From positions 186,001 to 250,000 of the forward strand of contig CAWINI010000001.1 in assembly GCA_963837395.1 (NCBI GenBank): a stretch of DNA of 64,000 nt. The letters run 5' to 3'. The DNA comes from CAVZQN01 sp963837395. Its GTDB lineage: Bacteria; Acidobacteriota; HRBIN11; JAKEFK01. Positions within the stretch are counted from its first letter, which is position 1. Each line of letters starts with the position of its first letter. Made by a program: the position numbers and the translations under genes. The notes beneath the pieces are model-generated. The model searched no databases. It saw only the letters and a program-made list of their open reading frames with translations, and had not been told where the DNA came from. Of the stretch, positions 27,067 through 36,053 are shown piece by piece.

Positions 27067-27098
27067 TCTAAACATGTACATGCAATAGGAGAAACGAA

Positions 27099-27524
27099 AT
27101 GAGCGCTCAAGCAATTGATCTGGAATTGTTACGACCTCAGGTTTATTTAAAAGATGGATTCGTTGATGAAGAAGGTGGCCTCCGCGAAGGAATCAGCGGA
27201 CTCTACTCGTTGGCTCTGGCTTATGATTTGATGAAAGAAGGCACGACAGTTGAATCGCTGAAAGCGTTAATTCAAGAATTCAAAACGCTCGCTGATTCGG
27301 GACTCCGTGAAGAAAATAGCCATGGCCTGTTGGATGGAAATTCATTTCAGCAGCTGGGAAAAATAATGAACTCCCCTGCTGTGATGAATTCCAAATTGCT
27401 GAAAGACCTCTTCCATGCGGCATTACCTTCATTAAAGGATTGGCCGAATGTCGCAGGATTGGTACTCCATTTGGATCGCGCTATGAAGCAACTTGCCTTA
27501 CTCGAAGTTACATCAAAGCAATAG
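27099..27524 (+). CDS. Helical protein downstream of papain-like gene
   Basis: 141 residues, all helical, acidic, with no signal peptide. It begins 32 bp after the papain-like gene behind AGGAG and is surely co-transcribed. I do not recognise a family. Its size and position would suit a chaperone, inhibitor or immunity partner of the upstream protein, but the second papain-like gene (47240) has no equivalent next to it, which weakens the idea. Confidence 0.65.
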   Translation: MSAQAIDLELLRPQVYLKDGFVDEEGGLREGISGLYSLALAYDLMKEGTTVESLKALIQEFKTLADSGLREENSHGLLDGNSFQQLGKIMNSPAVMNSKLLKDLFHAALPSLKDWPNVAGLVLHLDRAMKQLALLEVTSKQ

Positions 27525-27528
27525 ACAG

Positions 27529-27690
27529 TTACTTCTTTTTGGCCGATTCGGCTTTGGAAGTGCGCTTTACGTCCGCGCCGTGAGCGCGTTTGTAAGTCTG
27601 AATATCTTTAAATTGCCCCTTGCTATCGCGAACTGCATAGAGTTTCTTGCCAGTAGTGCTTCGGTGAGTAGTTCGTTTTGTACCTGCCAT
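27529..27690 (-). CDS. Small basic protein
   Basis: 53 residues (MAGTKRTTHRSTTGKKLYAVRD...), rich in Lys, Arg and Thr, with a perfect GGAGG 7 bp before ATG. The pattern 'GKKLYAVRDxxGQFKDIQTYKRAHGxD' is typical of tiny conserved bacterial proteins of unknown function. Nucleic acid binding is possible. It overlaps no other gene and lies 37 bp downstream of the HD gene on the same strand. Confidence 0.7.
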   Translation of the reverse strand: MAGTKRTTHRSTTGKKLYAVRDSKGQFKDIQTYKRAHGADVKRTSKAESAKKK

Positions 27691-27727
27691 AAAAAACCTC
27701 CAAGTTTTTTAATCGAATAGAGTAAGT

Positions 27728-28225
27728 TTAATCCTTTTTCTTTCGGTTGTCCGGTAACCAGGCTAAACTGCGTTTCATCGCCCATTCAATAATTGCAGGA
27801 TCGCGGGCCGCATCCGTGCAAAGTCGCAGCGGATCCGGTGGAACTCCGATCCGACCTAAATCGAGACGATCAGCATCCCAGCAAGTGAGCACAGTAATAT
27901 CGCCTTTAGTCAGTCCATTGCTGTGACCTTTGCATGCATCCATCAACAATTCCAGTTCATGAGATTCCAAATGAAATACGGTTCCGCAAAGGATTCGTGC
28001 GAATTGAGCTGCACGAAAGCCATGATCGGGGTCATAGTAATCGCGAATCCGCTGTGAGTCATGAAGGAATGCAAACAATTCAACCACTGCTATATTCGCG
28101 CCGGTCTGCTCCGCCAATCGTAATCCATTTTCACGCACACGCGCCCAGTGAGATGCTCCATGAATTCCATCCCAATCCAATACAAACTGTTTTCGAATCA
28201 CGCGGATTAATTCTTTGTCAATCAT
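27728..28225 (-). CDS. HD-domain phosphohydrolase-like protein
   Basis: 165 residues. Metal ligands of an HD domain are visible: His in HGASHWARV, His-Asp in AFLHDSQR, and a His/Asp set further on (DPDHGFRAA, CKGHSNG, WDADRLDLG). It is probably a phosphohydrolase acting on nucleotides or phosphoesters. Its start overlaps the end of the ImmA/IrrE gene by 8 bp, making it the last member of a four-gene overlapping operon. A degraded piece resembling its DPDHGFRAA segment occurs near 43490-43560. Confidence 0.82.
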   Translation of the reverse strand: MIDKELIRVIRKQFVLDWDGIHGASHWARVRENGLRLAEQTGANIAVVELFAFLHDSQRIRDYYDPDHGFRAAQFARILCGTVFHLESHELELLMDACKGHSNGLTKGDITVLTCWDADRLDLGRIGVPPDPLRLCTDAARDPAIIEWAMKRSLAWLPDNRKKKD

Positions 28226-28832
28226 TTTCCAGAATCACACCGAATTCTTTCAAGCGGATTTTGGCGGCCGCGCGGCTTACTCCAAAACGTTCACTTACTT
28301 CACTGATCAAATCTTCAGTGTCTCGAGGTAGCGATGCATATTCTTGCATTAGATCAGCGGGCATTAATAATTCCGCCGCGAATTGATTGGCACGCACTTC
28401 GGCATAATCAAATGACACCGCTTCCCCGCTCTGAATATTGCGCGGGACATCGCGGCAAGCAAACGTGATCTTATGCTTTTTGCGAAAGTCCCAGAAATGA
28501 CCTAGCTCGTGCGCTTTTGTAAATCGGCAGAATCCAGGATGGCCATTCTTTTCAGTAAAGATCAAGCCGTGTCCGTTCTTGAACAAAATAAATCCGGCGA
28601 GCGCCTCATCGGCATAATCAGGCCATTCATAATCAATTCCAACTGCATCCAGGTACGCAGCAATTTTGCGGAACGATAATTCTTGAATTTCAATCATTGA
28701 CACCGGATACAGCAGCTGAATGATGTCATCCAGAGGACGCGGAAATACATGAACAAATTCCGGAGAAAGCCGTCGCAAATCCGAGAGCACTTCATTTACA
28801 CGCGATTGAGCAATCCGATGTTTGCGTTCCAT
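28218..28832 (-). CDS. ImmA/IrrE family metallopeptidase
   Basis: 204 residues. The zinc motif HELGH in KAHELGHFWDF (residue ~111) and the downstream acidic segment ANQFAAELLMP are typical of the ImmA/IrrE (DUF955) family. The C-terminal ~35 residues form an HTH-like segment (VSERFGVSRAAAKIRLKEFG). Members cleave repressors or regulators to start stress or mobile-element responses. Here it lies 1 bp downstream of an unknown gene that itself overlaps a sigma factor, so the sigma factor or the unknown protein is a candidate substrate. Confidence 0.9.
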   Translation of the reverse strand: MERKHRIAQSRVNEVLSDLRRLSPEFVHVFPRPLDDIIQLLYPVSMIEIQELSFRKIAAYLDAVGIDYEWPDYADEALAGFILFKNGHGLIFTEKNGHPGFCRFTKAHELGHFWDFRKKHKITFACRDVPRNIQSGEAVSFDYAEVRANQFAAELLMPADLMQEYASLPRDTEDLISEVSERFGVSRAAAKIRLKEFGVILEND

Positions 28833-28833
28833 A

Positions 28834-29304
28834 TTATTTCTTCGGCGGTTTTTTGCGCGCAGCTTTTTTAACTAATGCTTCTGTAGAAGACATTGCATGA
28901 AGTACGATTGCTCGTTTTAACGTTGAATACAGCGAACGTAATGAAAATTGCGGATGCTTTTCAACAAAGTTTCCGCAAAATTCAAAAAGTGATTTTTCCT
29001 GAATAAAATTCATTTCTTTCTTCAAATGTTTTAAATCAAGAGCGGTGATTCCTAATTCTTTCGATAGTTCATCGGAAGATTTCTGTTCTGCATCCAAAAG
29101 GAAGGTTAAGTAGAAAGCCGCGGTTCCTGGAATTCCAACCGACAATTTTGAAACATCGAGCTTCCCTGTTCGAATGTTGTAGTCGCGGATGCTGGCCAGA
29201 GTTTTTTCTGATGGATCGTCATTTCTTGCAGATTTCAGTAATCGTTTAAATCCGGATTCTGTTTCCAAGAAATGCTTTTTGGAGGATCGCTTATCACTGC
29301 TCAT
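28834..29304 (-). CDS. Unknown protein between sigma factor and ImmA protease
   Basis: 156 residues, basic, helical, no membrane segment. Its start overlaps the sigma factor stop by 11 bp and its stop is 1 bp from the ImmA start, so the set is tightly coupled. A short HTH-like stretch may be present (SSDELSKELGITALDLKHLKKEM). By position it could be an anti-sigma factor or regulator that the protease cleaves. That is inference from gene order only. Confidence 0.7.
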   Translation of the reverse strand: MSSDKRSSKKHFLETESGFKRLLKSARNDDPSEKTLASIRDYNIRTGKLDVSKLSVGIPGTAAFYLTFLLDAEQKSSDELSKELGITALDLKHLKKEMNFIQEKSLFEFCGNFVEKHPQFSLRSLYSTLKRAIVLHAMSSTEALVKKAARKKPPKK

Positions 29305-29815
29305 CGAATAGATCCTCCGGTTTAAAGCGAAGTTTTTTCGCGATCCGAACGACTTCCGGTTTCAGCTTACGCTGAAGGTATCGCACCTTCATCACATTCA
29401 TCTCCAGTATTTCAGCGATTTCGATCGCTGTATATTCCCGCGATGTAAGCTCAAATATGATCCGCAGATCTTCAGGCAACCCCTGCATCAGCTTTGTGCG
29501 ATTTCTTGCCTGCGGCGTCTCGATCCCCGGACTTACCTCAATGCTCACATCATCTATATTGATATACGATTTGCGACGCTTCCGTTTGCGCAATTCATCC
29601 ATGGCCCGAAACCCGGCCTTACGAACCATCCACGCGCAAAGTGGAACGCCGCGGGAAGCATCAAACTTTGTTCCCTGTGGCGAGATCTCTTCGAGTATCG
29701 CCTGGCTTGCTATCTCCTGCGCATCTGCCTGCATGAAGCGGTATTCATGCATCAAATAAGCCACCATCGTGGCGTAACAATCCTCATATAGTTTCCCGAT
29801 CTCCTCGTCCCTCAT
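29294..29815 (-). CDS. Sigma-70 family RNA polymerase sigma factor
   Basis: 173 residues. Region 2 is seen from the start to ~90 (KLYEDCYATMVAYLMHEYRF, ASQAILEEI, ASRGVPLCAWMVRKAGFRAMDELRKRKRR) and region 4 at ~115-160 (LPEDLRIIFELTSREYTAIEIAEILEMNVMKVRYLQRKLK). It is a group IV-like factor, divergent from the acidobacterial type at 31301. First gene of the overlapping operon with the ImmA protease and HD hydrolase. Confidence 0.83.
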   Translation of the reverse strand: MRDEEIGKLYEDCYATMVAYLMHEYRFMQADAQEIASQAILEEISPQGTKFDASRGVPLCAWMVRKAGFRAMDELRKRKRRKSYINIDDVSIEVSPGIETPQARNRTKLMQGLPEDLRIIFELTSREYTAIEIAEILEMNVMKVRYLQRKLKPEVVRIAKKLRFKPEDLFDEQ

Positions 29816-29886
29816 GCCGGTACGATTATATCATTCGCAAATTTGTAGATGCTCTTGCGTATATTAGAATGCAAGGTGAGTAGTTT

Positions 29887-31155
29887 ATGCATAAAACCAC
29901 TTCAGCTTATATAAATCTTTTCATAGCGATTCTGATTCTGATTTCTGCGTTCGTCATTTTCTACGTATATTCCAATGTCCAGGAAAACAAAACCGCCGCA
30001 AATTGGGAAAAGACGTTCGGACCGATCGAAGATCTACCAAATCAATATCCCTATCGAAATGACAATGAAGCCGCAATCCAGCTAAAAACTTTAGCGGTTC
30101 GATTGGGAATTAATTTCGCTCTTAACGGAGAAGGCATAAATTTTTTGCCGCAACGTTTAGATGCCGAACGATTCATCGGACTGACGAAGGATCGTGCTTG
30201 GTGGAAATATTTCAGCCAACAGCTTGGAAGAAAGGACGATTCCGTTGATCCTCCTTTTACTTTGCTGGCCGAATATCTTGCGGATTATCGGAAGAAATTG
30301 GAAGACGTCCGCGATTATCTTCTTACCTCAACTCAAATTGTATGGCGGCAAAATCTGAACTGGACCGATGAATACGGCTTCCCCAGCCCTGCAGTGCCAA
30401 ATATGTCCGCAATATCAGATCTGCAAAGGATCATGAGTGCCCGCGTTTTAGAACTAACTGCTGCTCAAAACTATCAGGAAGCAGAAAAATATTTGGAAGC
30501 ACAATGGGAATTAAATGCATCGTTGAAATCGCTTAGCGACCTGAGTTCGCAACAGGATGCACTTCGTACTGATAAAGAACTCATGAGTTTGATGCGGAAA
30601 TTACCGCTGGATCAACATTGGATTCCGAAGATCGCTAAACATAATTACGAAAAAGCATTTATGGAAGGCTTCATGATTGAAGCATGGTATTTGTGGCAAG
30701 AACGCAATGAACACAAAATGACAAAGAGCGGTGTATTAAACAACATATTCGATCCTTATCTTCGGTTAGGTCTTTCATCAGAGCTAGAAAATGAAATGGA
30801 AGAACTACAGCAACTCCAAACAAGGAATCCATGTGATATTGGTTCCAAGGAGTTGAGAGACTATCAGTCATCAAGGTGGGATCGAATTCCAGGGCGATGG
30901 GAACTACATACAAAACTCAAGACTTATTCTGAGATCACCGGAATTCAATTGATGCGCGAACTCACAACAAAAGTCATTAAAGTAAAGCATGGATATTTTC
31001 CAAAAGATGGCAACGAACGGAGTGACGCTTGCAAAGATGGAACCTGGGAATATTGGAGATCACCGGACGGCTCAACTACCATCAAATATAAAGAACGCAT
31101 CCAACTGCGATACCCCGCCACATATCCAGCACCGTTTACGGTGAAACGTCCTTGA
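29887..31155 (+). CDS. Membrane-anchored protein of unknown function, copy A
   Basis: 422 residues. One N-terminal membrane segment (YINLFIAILILISAFVIFYVYS) acts as an anchor, with the rest presumably outside the cytoplasm. It is soluble, Trp- and Lys-rich, and helical. I do not recognise the fold. A paralog of 408 residues lies at 53055-54281, and conservation is highest at both ends: NWEKTFGxIEDLPN, the central LQRIMSARxLELxAA, and the last ~60 residues with KDGTWEYWRS. The 5' flanks (CATTCGCAAATT and CGTATATTAGAATG) are also conserved, so the duplication included the promoter. Confidence 0.7.
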   Translation: MHKTTSAYINLFIAILILISAFVIFYVYSNVQENKTAANWEKTFGPIEDLPNQYPYRNDNEAAIQLKTLAVRLGINFALNGEGINFLPQRLDAERFIGLTKDRAWWKYFSQQLGRKDDSVDPPFTLLAEYLADYRKKLEDVRDYLLTSTQIVWRQNLNWTDEYGFPSPAVPNMSAISDLQRIMSARVLELTAAQNYQEAEKYLEAQWELNASLKSLSDLSSQQDALRTDKELMSLMRKLPLDQHWIPKIAKHNYEKAFMEGFMIEAWYLWQERNEHKMTKSGVLNNIFDPYLRLGLSSELENEMEELQQLQTRNPCDIGSKELRDYQSSRWDRIPGRWELHTKLKTYSEITGIQLMRELTTKVIKVKHGYFPKDGNERSDACKDGTWEYWRSPDGSTTIKYKERIQLRYPATYPAPFTVKRP

Positions 31156-31300
31156 CGTTCAAGAAGCATTGCGTCTTTTGAATGCAATTGCCAAAGAGGA
31201 ATCGTCCCCATTGAATTAGACTTCTGAAGCGTTCTGAAGTTACGCCAAATAGGTATTTGTTGTTCTTGCGCGATTCGAATAGCATGAGGGGTGGGGGTAT

Positions 31301-31879
31301 ATGTCAGATCCTTCATCCCGAACGCTCACTCAGTTATTACATCTATGGCGTGAAGGCGACGAAACCGCGCTTCAACAATTGATGCCGTTAGTGTATGACG
31401 AACTGCGGAGATTGGCCGGACACTATATGAAGTCTGAACGCAGCTCGCACACACTTCAAGCAACGGCACTTGTGAATGAAGCTTACATCCGTCTTGTGGA
31501 TATGGATGTGCCATGGCAGGATCGTGCTCATTTTTTTGCAATCGCCGCACGTTTACTGCGCCGCATTCTTGTGGATCATGCAAAAGCGCTTAATCGTTCA
31601 AAACGCGGCGCCGGACAAATCCTGTTTACTCTTGACGAATCTCTCCTGCCACCAAGCGAACGCGGCATCCAGATCATTGCCCTGGATGATGCGCTTCAAA
31701 GCCTTGCTTCCTTGAATGAACGGAAAGCACAAATTATCGAACTGCATTATTTCGGAGGCTTATCGTATGACGAAATGGCGGAAGCACTCGGAATCTCAAC
31801 TGCAACAGTTCATCGTGAATTGAAACTCGCAAAAGCATGGCTTCACAGTGAGCTCAAGAAAAAGGATGCATCGAAATGA
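31301..31879 (+). CDS. ECF sigma factor, acidobacterial/planctomycete subfamily
   Basis: 192 residues. It begins TLTQLLHLWREGDETALQQLMPLVYDELRRLA, the characteristic opening of this ECF subfamily. Region 4 is LNERKAQIIELHYFGGLSYDEMAEALGISTATVHREL. The stop overlaps the start of the kinase-TPR gene (ATGA-type), the standard two-gene arrangement of this subfamily. The kinase is expected to control the sigma factor. GGGGGT lies upstream of ATG. Confidence 0.95.
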   Translation: MSDPSSRTLTQLLHLWREGDETALQQLMPLVYDELRRLAGHYMKSERSSHTLQATALVNEAYIRLVDMDVPWQDRAHFFAIAARLLRRILVDHAKALNRSKRGAGQILFTLDESLLPPSERGIQIIALDDALQSLASLNERKAQIIELHYFGGLSYDEMAEALGISTATVHRELKLAKAWLHSELKKKDASK

Positions 31880-34584
31880 CCCCTGAGCGGTGGCGGCAAA
31901 TCGAAGCATTATTCGAAATCGTTTCAGAAATGACACCGGAAGAACGCGATACATTTTTAAGTGATAAGTGCAGCGAGGACGAAATCCTTCGCAGACAAGT
32001 GGAATCTCTGATCATCTCAGCGCAGATTGCAGATACTTCGATTCAGTCTGCAATTCGTGAAGCTGCCGAATTGGCAGTTACATTGGATCATTCTTTTCCG
32101 CCAGGAAGTCAAATTGGCCAGTATCGGATCCTTCGTGAATTAGGACGTGGAGGAATGGGGTCCGTTTTTCTTGGGATTCGCGCTGATGAAGAATACAAAA
32201 AGCAAGTAGCGATCAAACTTGTAAAATCCGGCGCAATGACTCAAGAAGCATTTCGCCGATTCCGACACGAGCGCCAAATCCTCGCGAATTTGGATCATCC
32301 GAATATCGCTCATCTCCTGGATGGTGGTACGACGGAGGACGGCATTCCTTATGTAGTGATGGAATACGTTGAAGGTGAACCGATCGACGTCTATGCAGAT
32401 CGCAATCATCTAACCATTCAAGAGCGCCTCCTGCTTTTCCGCAAAGTGATTTCTGCGGTTCAATATGCGCACCAGAATCTGATTGTTCATAGAGACATCA
32501 AGCCCGCAAACATTCTTGTTACAAACGAAGGTGAACCAAAACTTCTGGATTTCGGAATCGCAAAATTAACACGTCCTGATGAAACATTCTCTTCCCAGGC
32601 ACTCACCCGCGCAGACGTGCGTTTGATGACTCCGGAATATGCAAGCCCTGAACAGGTTCGCGGTGAATCCATTACAACTGCCTGTGACATCTATTCGTTA
32701 GGTGTCGTTTTATATGAACTCCTTACTGGCAGACGTCCCTATGAAATCAAGGATTTCAATCCGCAGGAAATCGAAAGAGTAATCTGCGAATCGGATCCCG
32801 ATAAGCCAAGCACTGTTGTAACGCGGAGAACAACAAACAAAGAAACGAGTGAATCTGATCCTGAATCTCTGAGTAAGTTGCGTAAAACAACACCTGTCAA
32901 ATTAAGACGCCGATTACATGGGGATCTGGACAACATTGTTTTGATGGCGATGCGAAAAGAGCCACATCGTCGCTATGTTTCCGCAGAACAAATGTCGGAA
33001 GACATCCGCCGGTATTTGGAAGGGCTTCCTGTAATTGCACGGTCGCCGACTGTGCGGTATCGAGTGCAAAAGTTCATACGCCGTCACGCAGCCGGTGTTG
33101 CCACTACCCTGTTAGTACTACTAATCATTACAGGCCTTGTTGCATTCTACACACGGCAGCTCTCGATTGAACGGGACCGTGCGCGGCTTGAAGCCGAAAA
33201 GGCGAATCAGGTTTCTAAATACCTAATTGAATTATTTCAGGTTTCCGATCCTGGCGAATCGAAAGGGCGAACGATTACCGCGCGAGAGTTGTTAGAGCGC
33301 GGCGCAGCTCGTGTTGAAAAAGAGCTATCTAACGAACCGAAAGTTCAGGCAAAAATGATGAATGTAATCGGAGATGTTTATAAAAGCCTTGGGATGTATG
33401 ACAATGCCAGGCCGCTGTTGGAAAAAGCGCTGAAAATTCGCTTGAAGATTTATGGTACAGACCATCCCGATGTCATAGAGAGTCTCAACAGCGTGGCATA
33501 TTTGGAATATGAACAAGGCAACTATGAACAAGCAGAAAAGTTGACGCGGCAGGTGCTTGAAAGCCGGCGAAAGTTGTTTGGGGAACGTAATGTGGATGTC
33601 GCTTTAAGTATGAACGATTTAGGCTGGCTGCTTTTTGAAAAGGGAAAGTTTAAAGCGGCAGAGGCATTGCATCGTCAGGCGCTATCAATCCGTCAGGACT
33701 TGCTCGGTCCCAATAGCATTGAAGCCGCCGAAAGTTTAAATAATCTTGGTGCAGTTTTGTATGAAAAGGGCGAATATGATGCTGCTGAAAAACTAGATCG
33801 AGAGGCCATTTCAATCCGCATAAAAAATTTAGGGAAAAACCATCCACTGGTTGCTTATACCATGAATAATCTGGCCATCGTTCTGGATACAAAAGAGGAA
33901 TACGATGCAGCGGAAAAAATGTATCACGAAGTCCAGCAGATCGAACACACATTATATGGCGAGGAACATCCAAGTGCCGTTACAACAATGGTGAATCTCT
34001 CGCGCGTACTTCGACGCAAGGGTGATTTAGATTCGGCAGAAGCACTGTTGAGGAAAGCACTCGTGCTAGATCGAAAATTGCGCGGAGAAAATCATCCGTA
34101 TGTTGCATACGACCTGACAAGTCTCGCGGGAGTATTGTCCGAAAAACGGGATTTCAAAGAAGCAGAGCCACTTTTCCGTGAAGCACTTGCAATTTACCGC
34201 TCGCAGCCAGCAAGCGACATTTCGATTGCAACCACTTTATACGGACTTGGCTCCATGCTATGCGACAAAGAAAATCCTGCACAGGCAGAACCATTTTTGC
34301 GTGAAGCGCTTAGTATCTGGCGAAAAATGTTACCCGAAGGTCATTTGCGAATTGCTGATGCAGAAAGTGCGCTAGGCAAATGTCTGATCCAATTAAAACA
34401 ATGGAAGGAAGCCGAACATCATTTGTTGGAAAGTTATTCAATATTGAAACGCAATCCTGCGGTCAAAGAGAAACAATTACAGAATACAGTGAATCGTCTG
34501 ATTGAACTGTATCAACTCATGGGCAGAACAGAAACAGCCGCACAGTATCAGGAAATCGTCCGGAAAAATTATGGAGGGAGCTGA
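31876..34584 (+). CDS. Ser/Thr kinase with kinesin-light-chain-like TPR array
   Basis: 902 residues, intact. The N-terminal ~65 residues are the usual leader of these proteins (MTPERWRQIEALFE). The kinase domain at ~75-380 has GRGGMG, Lys in VAIKLV, HRDIKPAN, DFG and TPEYASPEQ. A membrane helix at ~405-425 (AAGVATTLLVLLIITGLVAF) is followed by about ten TPR units of the 42-residue kinesin-light-chain type (for example YGTDHPDVIESLNSVAYL, LGPNSIEAAESLNNLG, LGKNHPLVAYTMNNLA). It is coupled to the ECF sigma gene in front. Signal sensed is unknown. Confidence 0.95.
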   Translation: MTPERWRQIEALFEIVSEMTPEERDTFLSDKCSEDEILRRQVESLIISAQIADTSIQSAIREAAELAVTLDHSFPPGSQIGQYRILRELGRGGMGSVFLGIRADEEYKKQVAIKLVKSGAMTQEAFRRFRHERQILANLDHPNIAHLLDGGTTEDGIPYVVMEYVEGEPIDVYADRNHLTIQERLLLFRKVISAVQYAHQNLIVHRDIKPANILVTNEGEPKLLDFGIAKLTRPDETFSSQALTRADVRLMTPEYASPEQVRGESITTACDIYSLGVVLYELLTGRRPYEIKDFNPQEIERVICESDPDKPSTVVTRRTTNKETSESDPESLSKLRKTTPVKLRRRLHGDLDNIVLMAMRKEPHRRYVSAEQMSEDIRRYLEGLPVIARSPTVRYRVQKFIRRHAAGVATTLLVLLIITGLVAFYTRQLSIERDRARLEAEKANQVSKYLIELFQVSDPGESKGRTITARELLERGAARVEKELSNEPKVQAKMMNVIGDVYKSLGMYDNARPLLEKALKIRLKIYGTDHPDVIESLNSVAYLEYEQGNYEQAEKLTRQVLESRRKLFGERNVDVALSMNDLGWLLFEKGKFKAAEALHRQALSIRQDLLGPNSIEAAESLNNLGAVLYEKGEYDAAEKLDREAISIRIKNLGKNHPLVAYTMNNLAIVLDTKEEYDAAEKMYHEVQQIEHTLYGEEHPSAVTTMVNLSRVLRRKGDLDSAEALLRKALVLDRKLRGENHPYVAYDLTSLAGVLSEKRDFKEAEPLFREALAIYRSQPASDISIATTLYGLGSMLCDKENPAQAEPFLREALSIWRKMLPEGHLRIADAESALGKCLIQLKQWKEAEHHLLESYSILKRNPAVKEKQLQNTVNRLIELYQLMGRTETAAQYQEIVRKNYGGS

Positions 34585-34644
34585 ATAAGCGCACCGTTAT
34601 TGCCAGCCAGTCAAGCCTCCGTTGTTTCTGGTTATAATCAGCAT

Positions 34645-35238
34645 ATGGAACCGCAGTATGATCCACGGTTGAGTAAGGCTCGCGCCGAATACAGGTGTTT
34701 TGGCACTCAAAAAGATGGGTGTCCAAAAGTAATTCTTCCAGGGGAGCGATATTTCAACCTGGTAATCATTCGCGGTAGATCGTATCGAACCGTGCGCTAT
34801 TGCCTTGAATGTGCAGCGTTGCTGTATCCCGATTTGATTGTAATCGGAGTGAACAGGATCAAATCGGAACAAAATTTAAAGCAAACCCGGAAAGCTTTGA
34901 ACCAGCAGAGTTATTTGTCCGCACAGTCGAGGAAGTTCAAAAGGAATTCCGCAAGCGAAGCAGAGGAATTTTTATGGTCATTATTACGCGGGGCGAAGTT
35001 AGGAGTTTCATTTCAACGGCAAAAAGTATTGTATGGATACATTGTTGATTTCTGGTGTCCTTCTAAAAAATTAGCTTTGGAATTAGACGGACGCCATCAT
35101 TCTGCTCGAAAGCAAAAAGATGGAACGCGCGATGAAATATTATTGAACCATGGCGTTCGCGTGTTGCGATTTCCTTCCAGCTTATTGTTTCAAGATCCTG
35201 GGGCGATCCTGGATCAAATCCGACATCATTTAAAATAA
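34645..35238 (+). CDS. DUF559-type endonuclease-like protein, copy A
   Basis: 197 residues from ATG 34645. The paralog at 57617 begins at the same MEPQYDPR, which fixes the start. Residues 1-80 are a Cys-containing domain (FGTQKDGCPKVILPGERYF, YCLECAALLYPD). Residues ~95-197 are DUF559, a very-short-patch-repair-like PD-(D/E)xK fold: SEAEEFLWSLLRG, FQRQKVLYGYIVDFWCP, LALELDGRHH, VRVLRFPSSL. The catalytic D and E-x-D pattern is intact. The next small gene overlaps its stop (TAATG). Confidence 0.85.
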   Translation: MEPQYDPRLSKARAEYRCFGTQKDGCPKVILPGERYFNLVIIRGRSYRTVRYCLECAALLYPDLIVIGVNRIKSEQNLKQTRKALNQQSYLSAQSRKFKRNSASEAEEFLWSLLRGAKLGVSFQRQKVLYGYIVDFWCPSKKLALELDGRHHSARKQKDGTRDEILLNHGVRVLRFPSSLLFQDPGAILDQIRHHLK

Positions 35239-35429
35239 TGCAAAAGGAAAAATCGAACGAGATCTCTGAAGCCGCCAGGAGTTTTGATGAAAATGCCGTG
35301 CGTATTGCAGTTGAGGCTCATATTCGACATGCTGAAACCGAATATGATGAACTTTTGATGAGCGGCTGCGAACGTTGGGAAGCGCGCGATAAAGTGGATT
35401 CAAAAGTTCAACAAGTTTTGGATCTGTGA
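35238..35429 (+). CDS. Small protein resembling the DUF2293 C-terminus
   Basis: 63 residues. RHAETEYDELLMSGCERWEARDKV resembles the end of DUF2293 proteins, where (R/H)H-x-x-T-x-YD-x-LL is followed by R-x-EAR. The ATG overlaps the DUF559 stop. A decayed piece with the same ERWEARDK segment is at 36300-36365. Function unknown. Confidence 0.6.
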   Translation: MQKEKSNEISEAARSFDENAVRIAVEAHIRHAETEYDELLMSGCERWEARDKVDSKVQQVLDL

Positions 35430-35591
35430 ACCCGCGTCTGCTAATGTCCAATACTTCGGTGATTTCGCAGAACTTCTTTATGCGTTTGAAGTACGAGCAT
35501 CCAGAACGGTTCGTTCCGGATCTGTAATCTTGATGCGCGACTCATTCACTCAGATGGCAGATCTATACTGATCCAATCAAGGTCATTTATC

Positions 35592-36053
35592 CTACTTCGA
35601 CCTTTTGTGTTTCCGAGAAATTCCTTCTATGTCGGCCAGATCTTTAACCCTGCCCGAAGCTTCCTTATTTTTCAAAAGCATTTTAAGCCCCAGAATGCGA
35701 ACGGGAATTTCATCTAGCTTCGTAATGATCGAGTCATCCCATGCCTCATCAAACGTTACTCCGCTAATGGAAGTGAGCAAATCAATACGGTTTGGTGCAC
35801 GCCCAAGTTGAATCACTTTCTCCGGTTGAGTAAAAGTATTTTCAAAATCGGAGAGAACAGGAAAGCCGAAAGAATGCAAAGCCTTTGTTAATTGACCTGC
35901 GTTCTCGGCAGATGGTCTGACAAAAAGGTCAATATCTCCAGTAAAACGAGGATAACCGTGAAATGCTACTGCATGAGCACCGACAACAACAAAATCAATC
36001 TTCAGAGAGTTCAATAACTCGATAAATTCTTTCAAGTCTTTCTGTAGCTTCAC
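35592..36053 (-). CDS. Nucleotidyltransferase-like protein (DUF6036/AbiEii-like)
   Basis: 153 residues. The signature FVVVGAHAVAFHGYPRFTGDIDLFVRPS has the strand-G-x-x-A-x-x-x-H and D-x-D arrangement of minimal nucleotidyltransferases. The later segments SISGVTFDEAWDDSI and KMLLKNKEASGRVKDLADIE are also typical. Many homologues are the toxin half of AbiE/MenT-type systems. The 64-residue gene in front overlaps its start by 59 bp and may be the cognate partner. Confidence 0.8.
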   Translation of the reverse strand: MKLQKDLKEFIELLNSLKIDFVVVGAHAVAFHGYPRFTGDIDLFVRPSAENAGQLTKALHSFGFPVLSDFENTFTQPEKVIQLGRAPNRIDLLTSISGVTFDEAWDDSIITKLDEIPVRILGLKMLLKNKEASGRVKDLADIEGISRKHKRSK

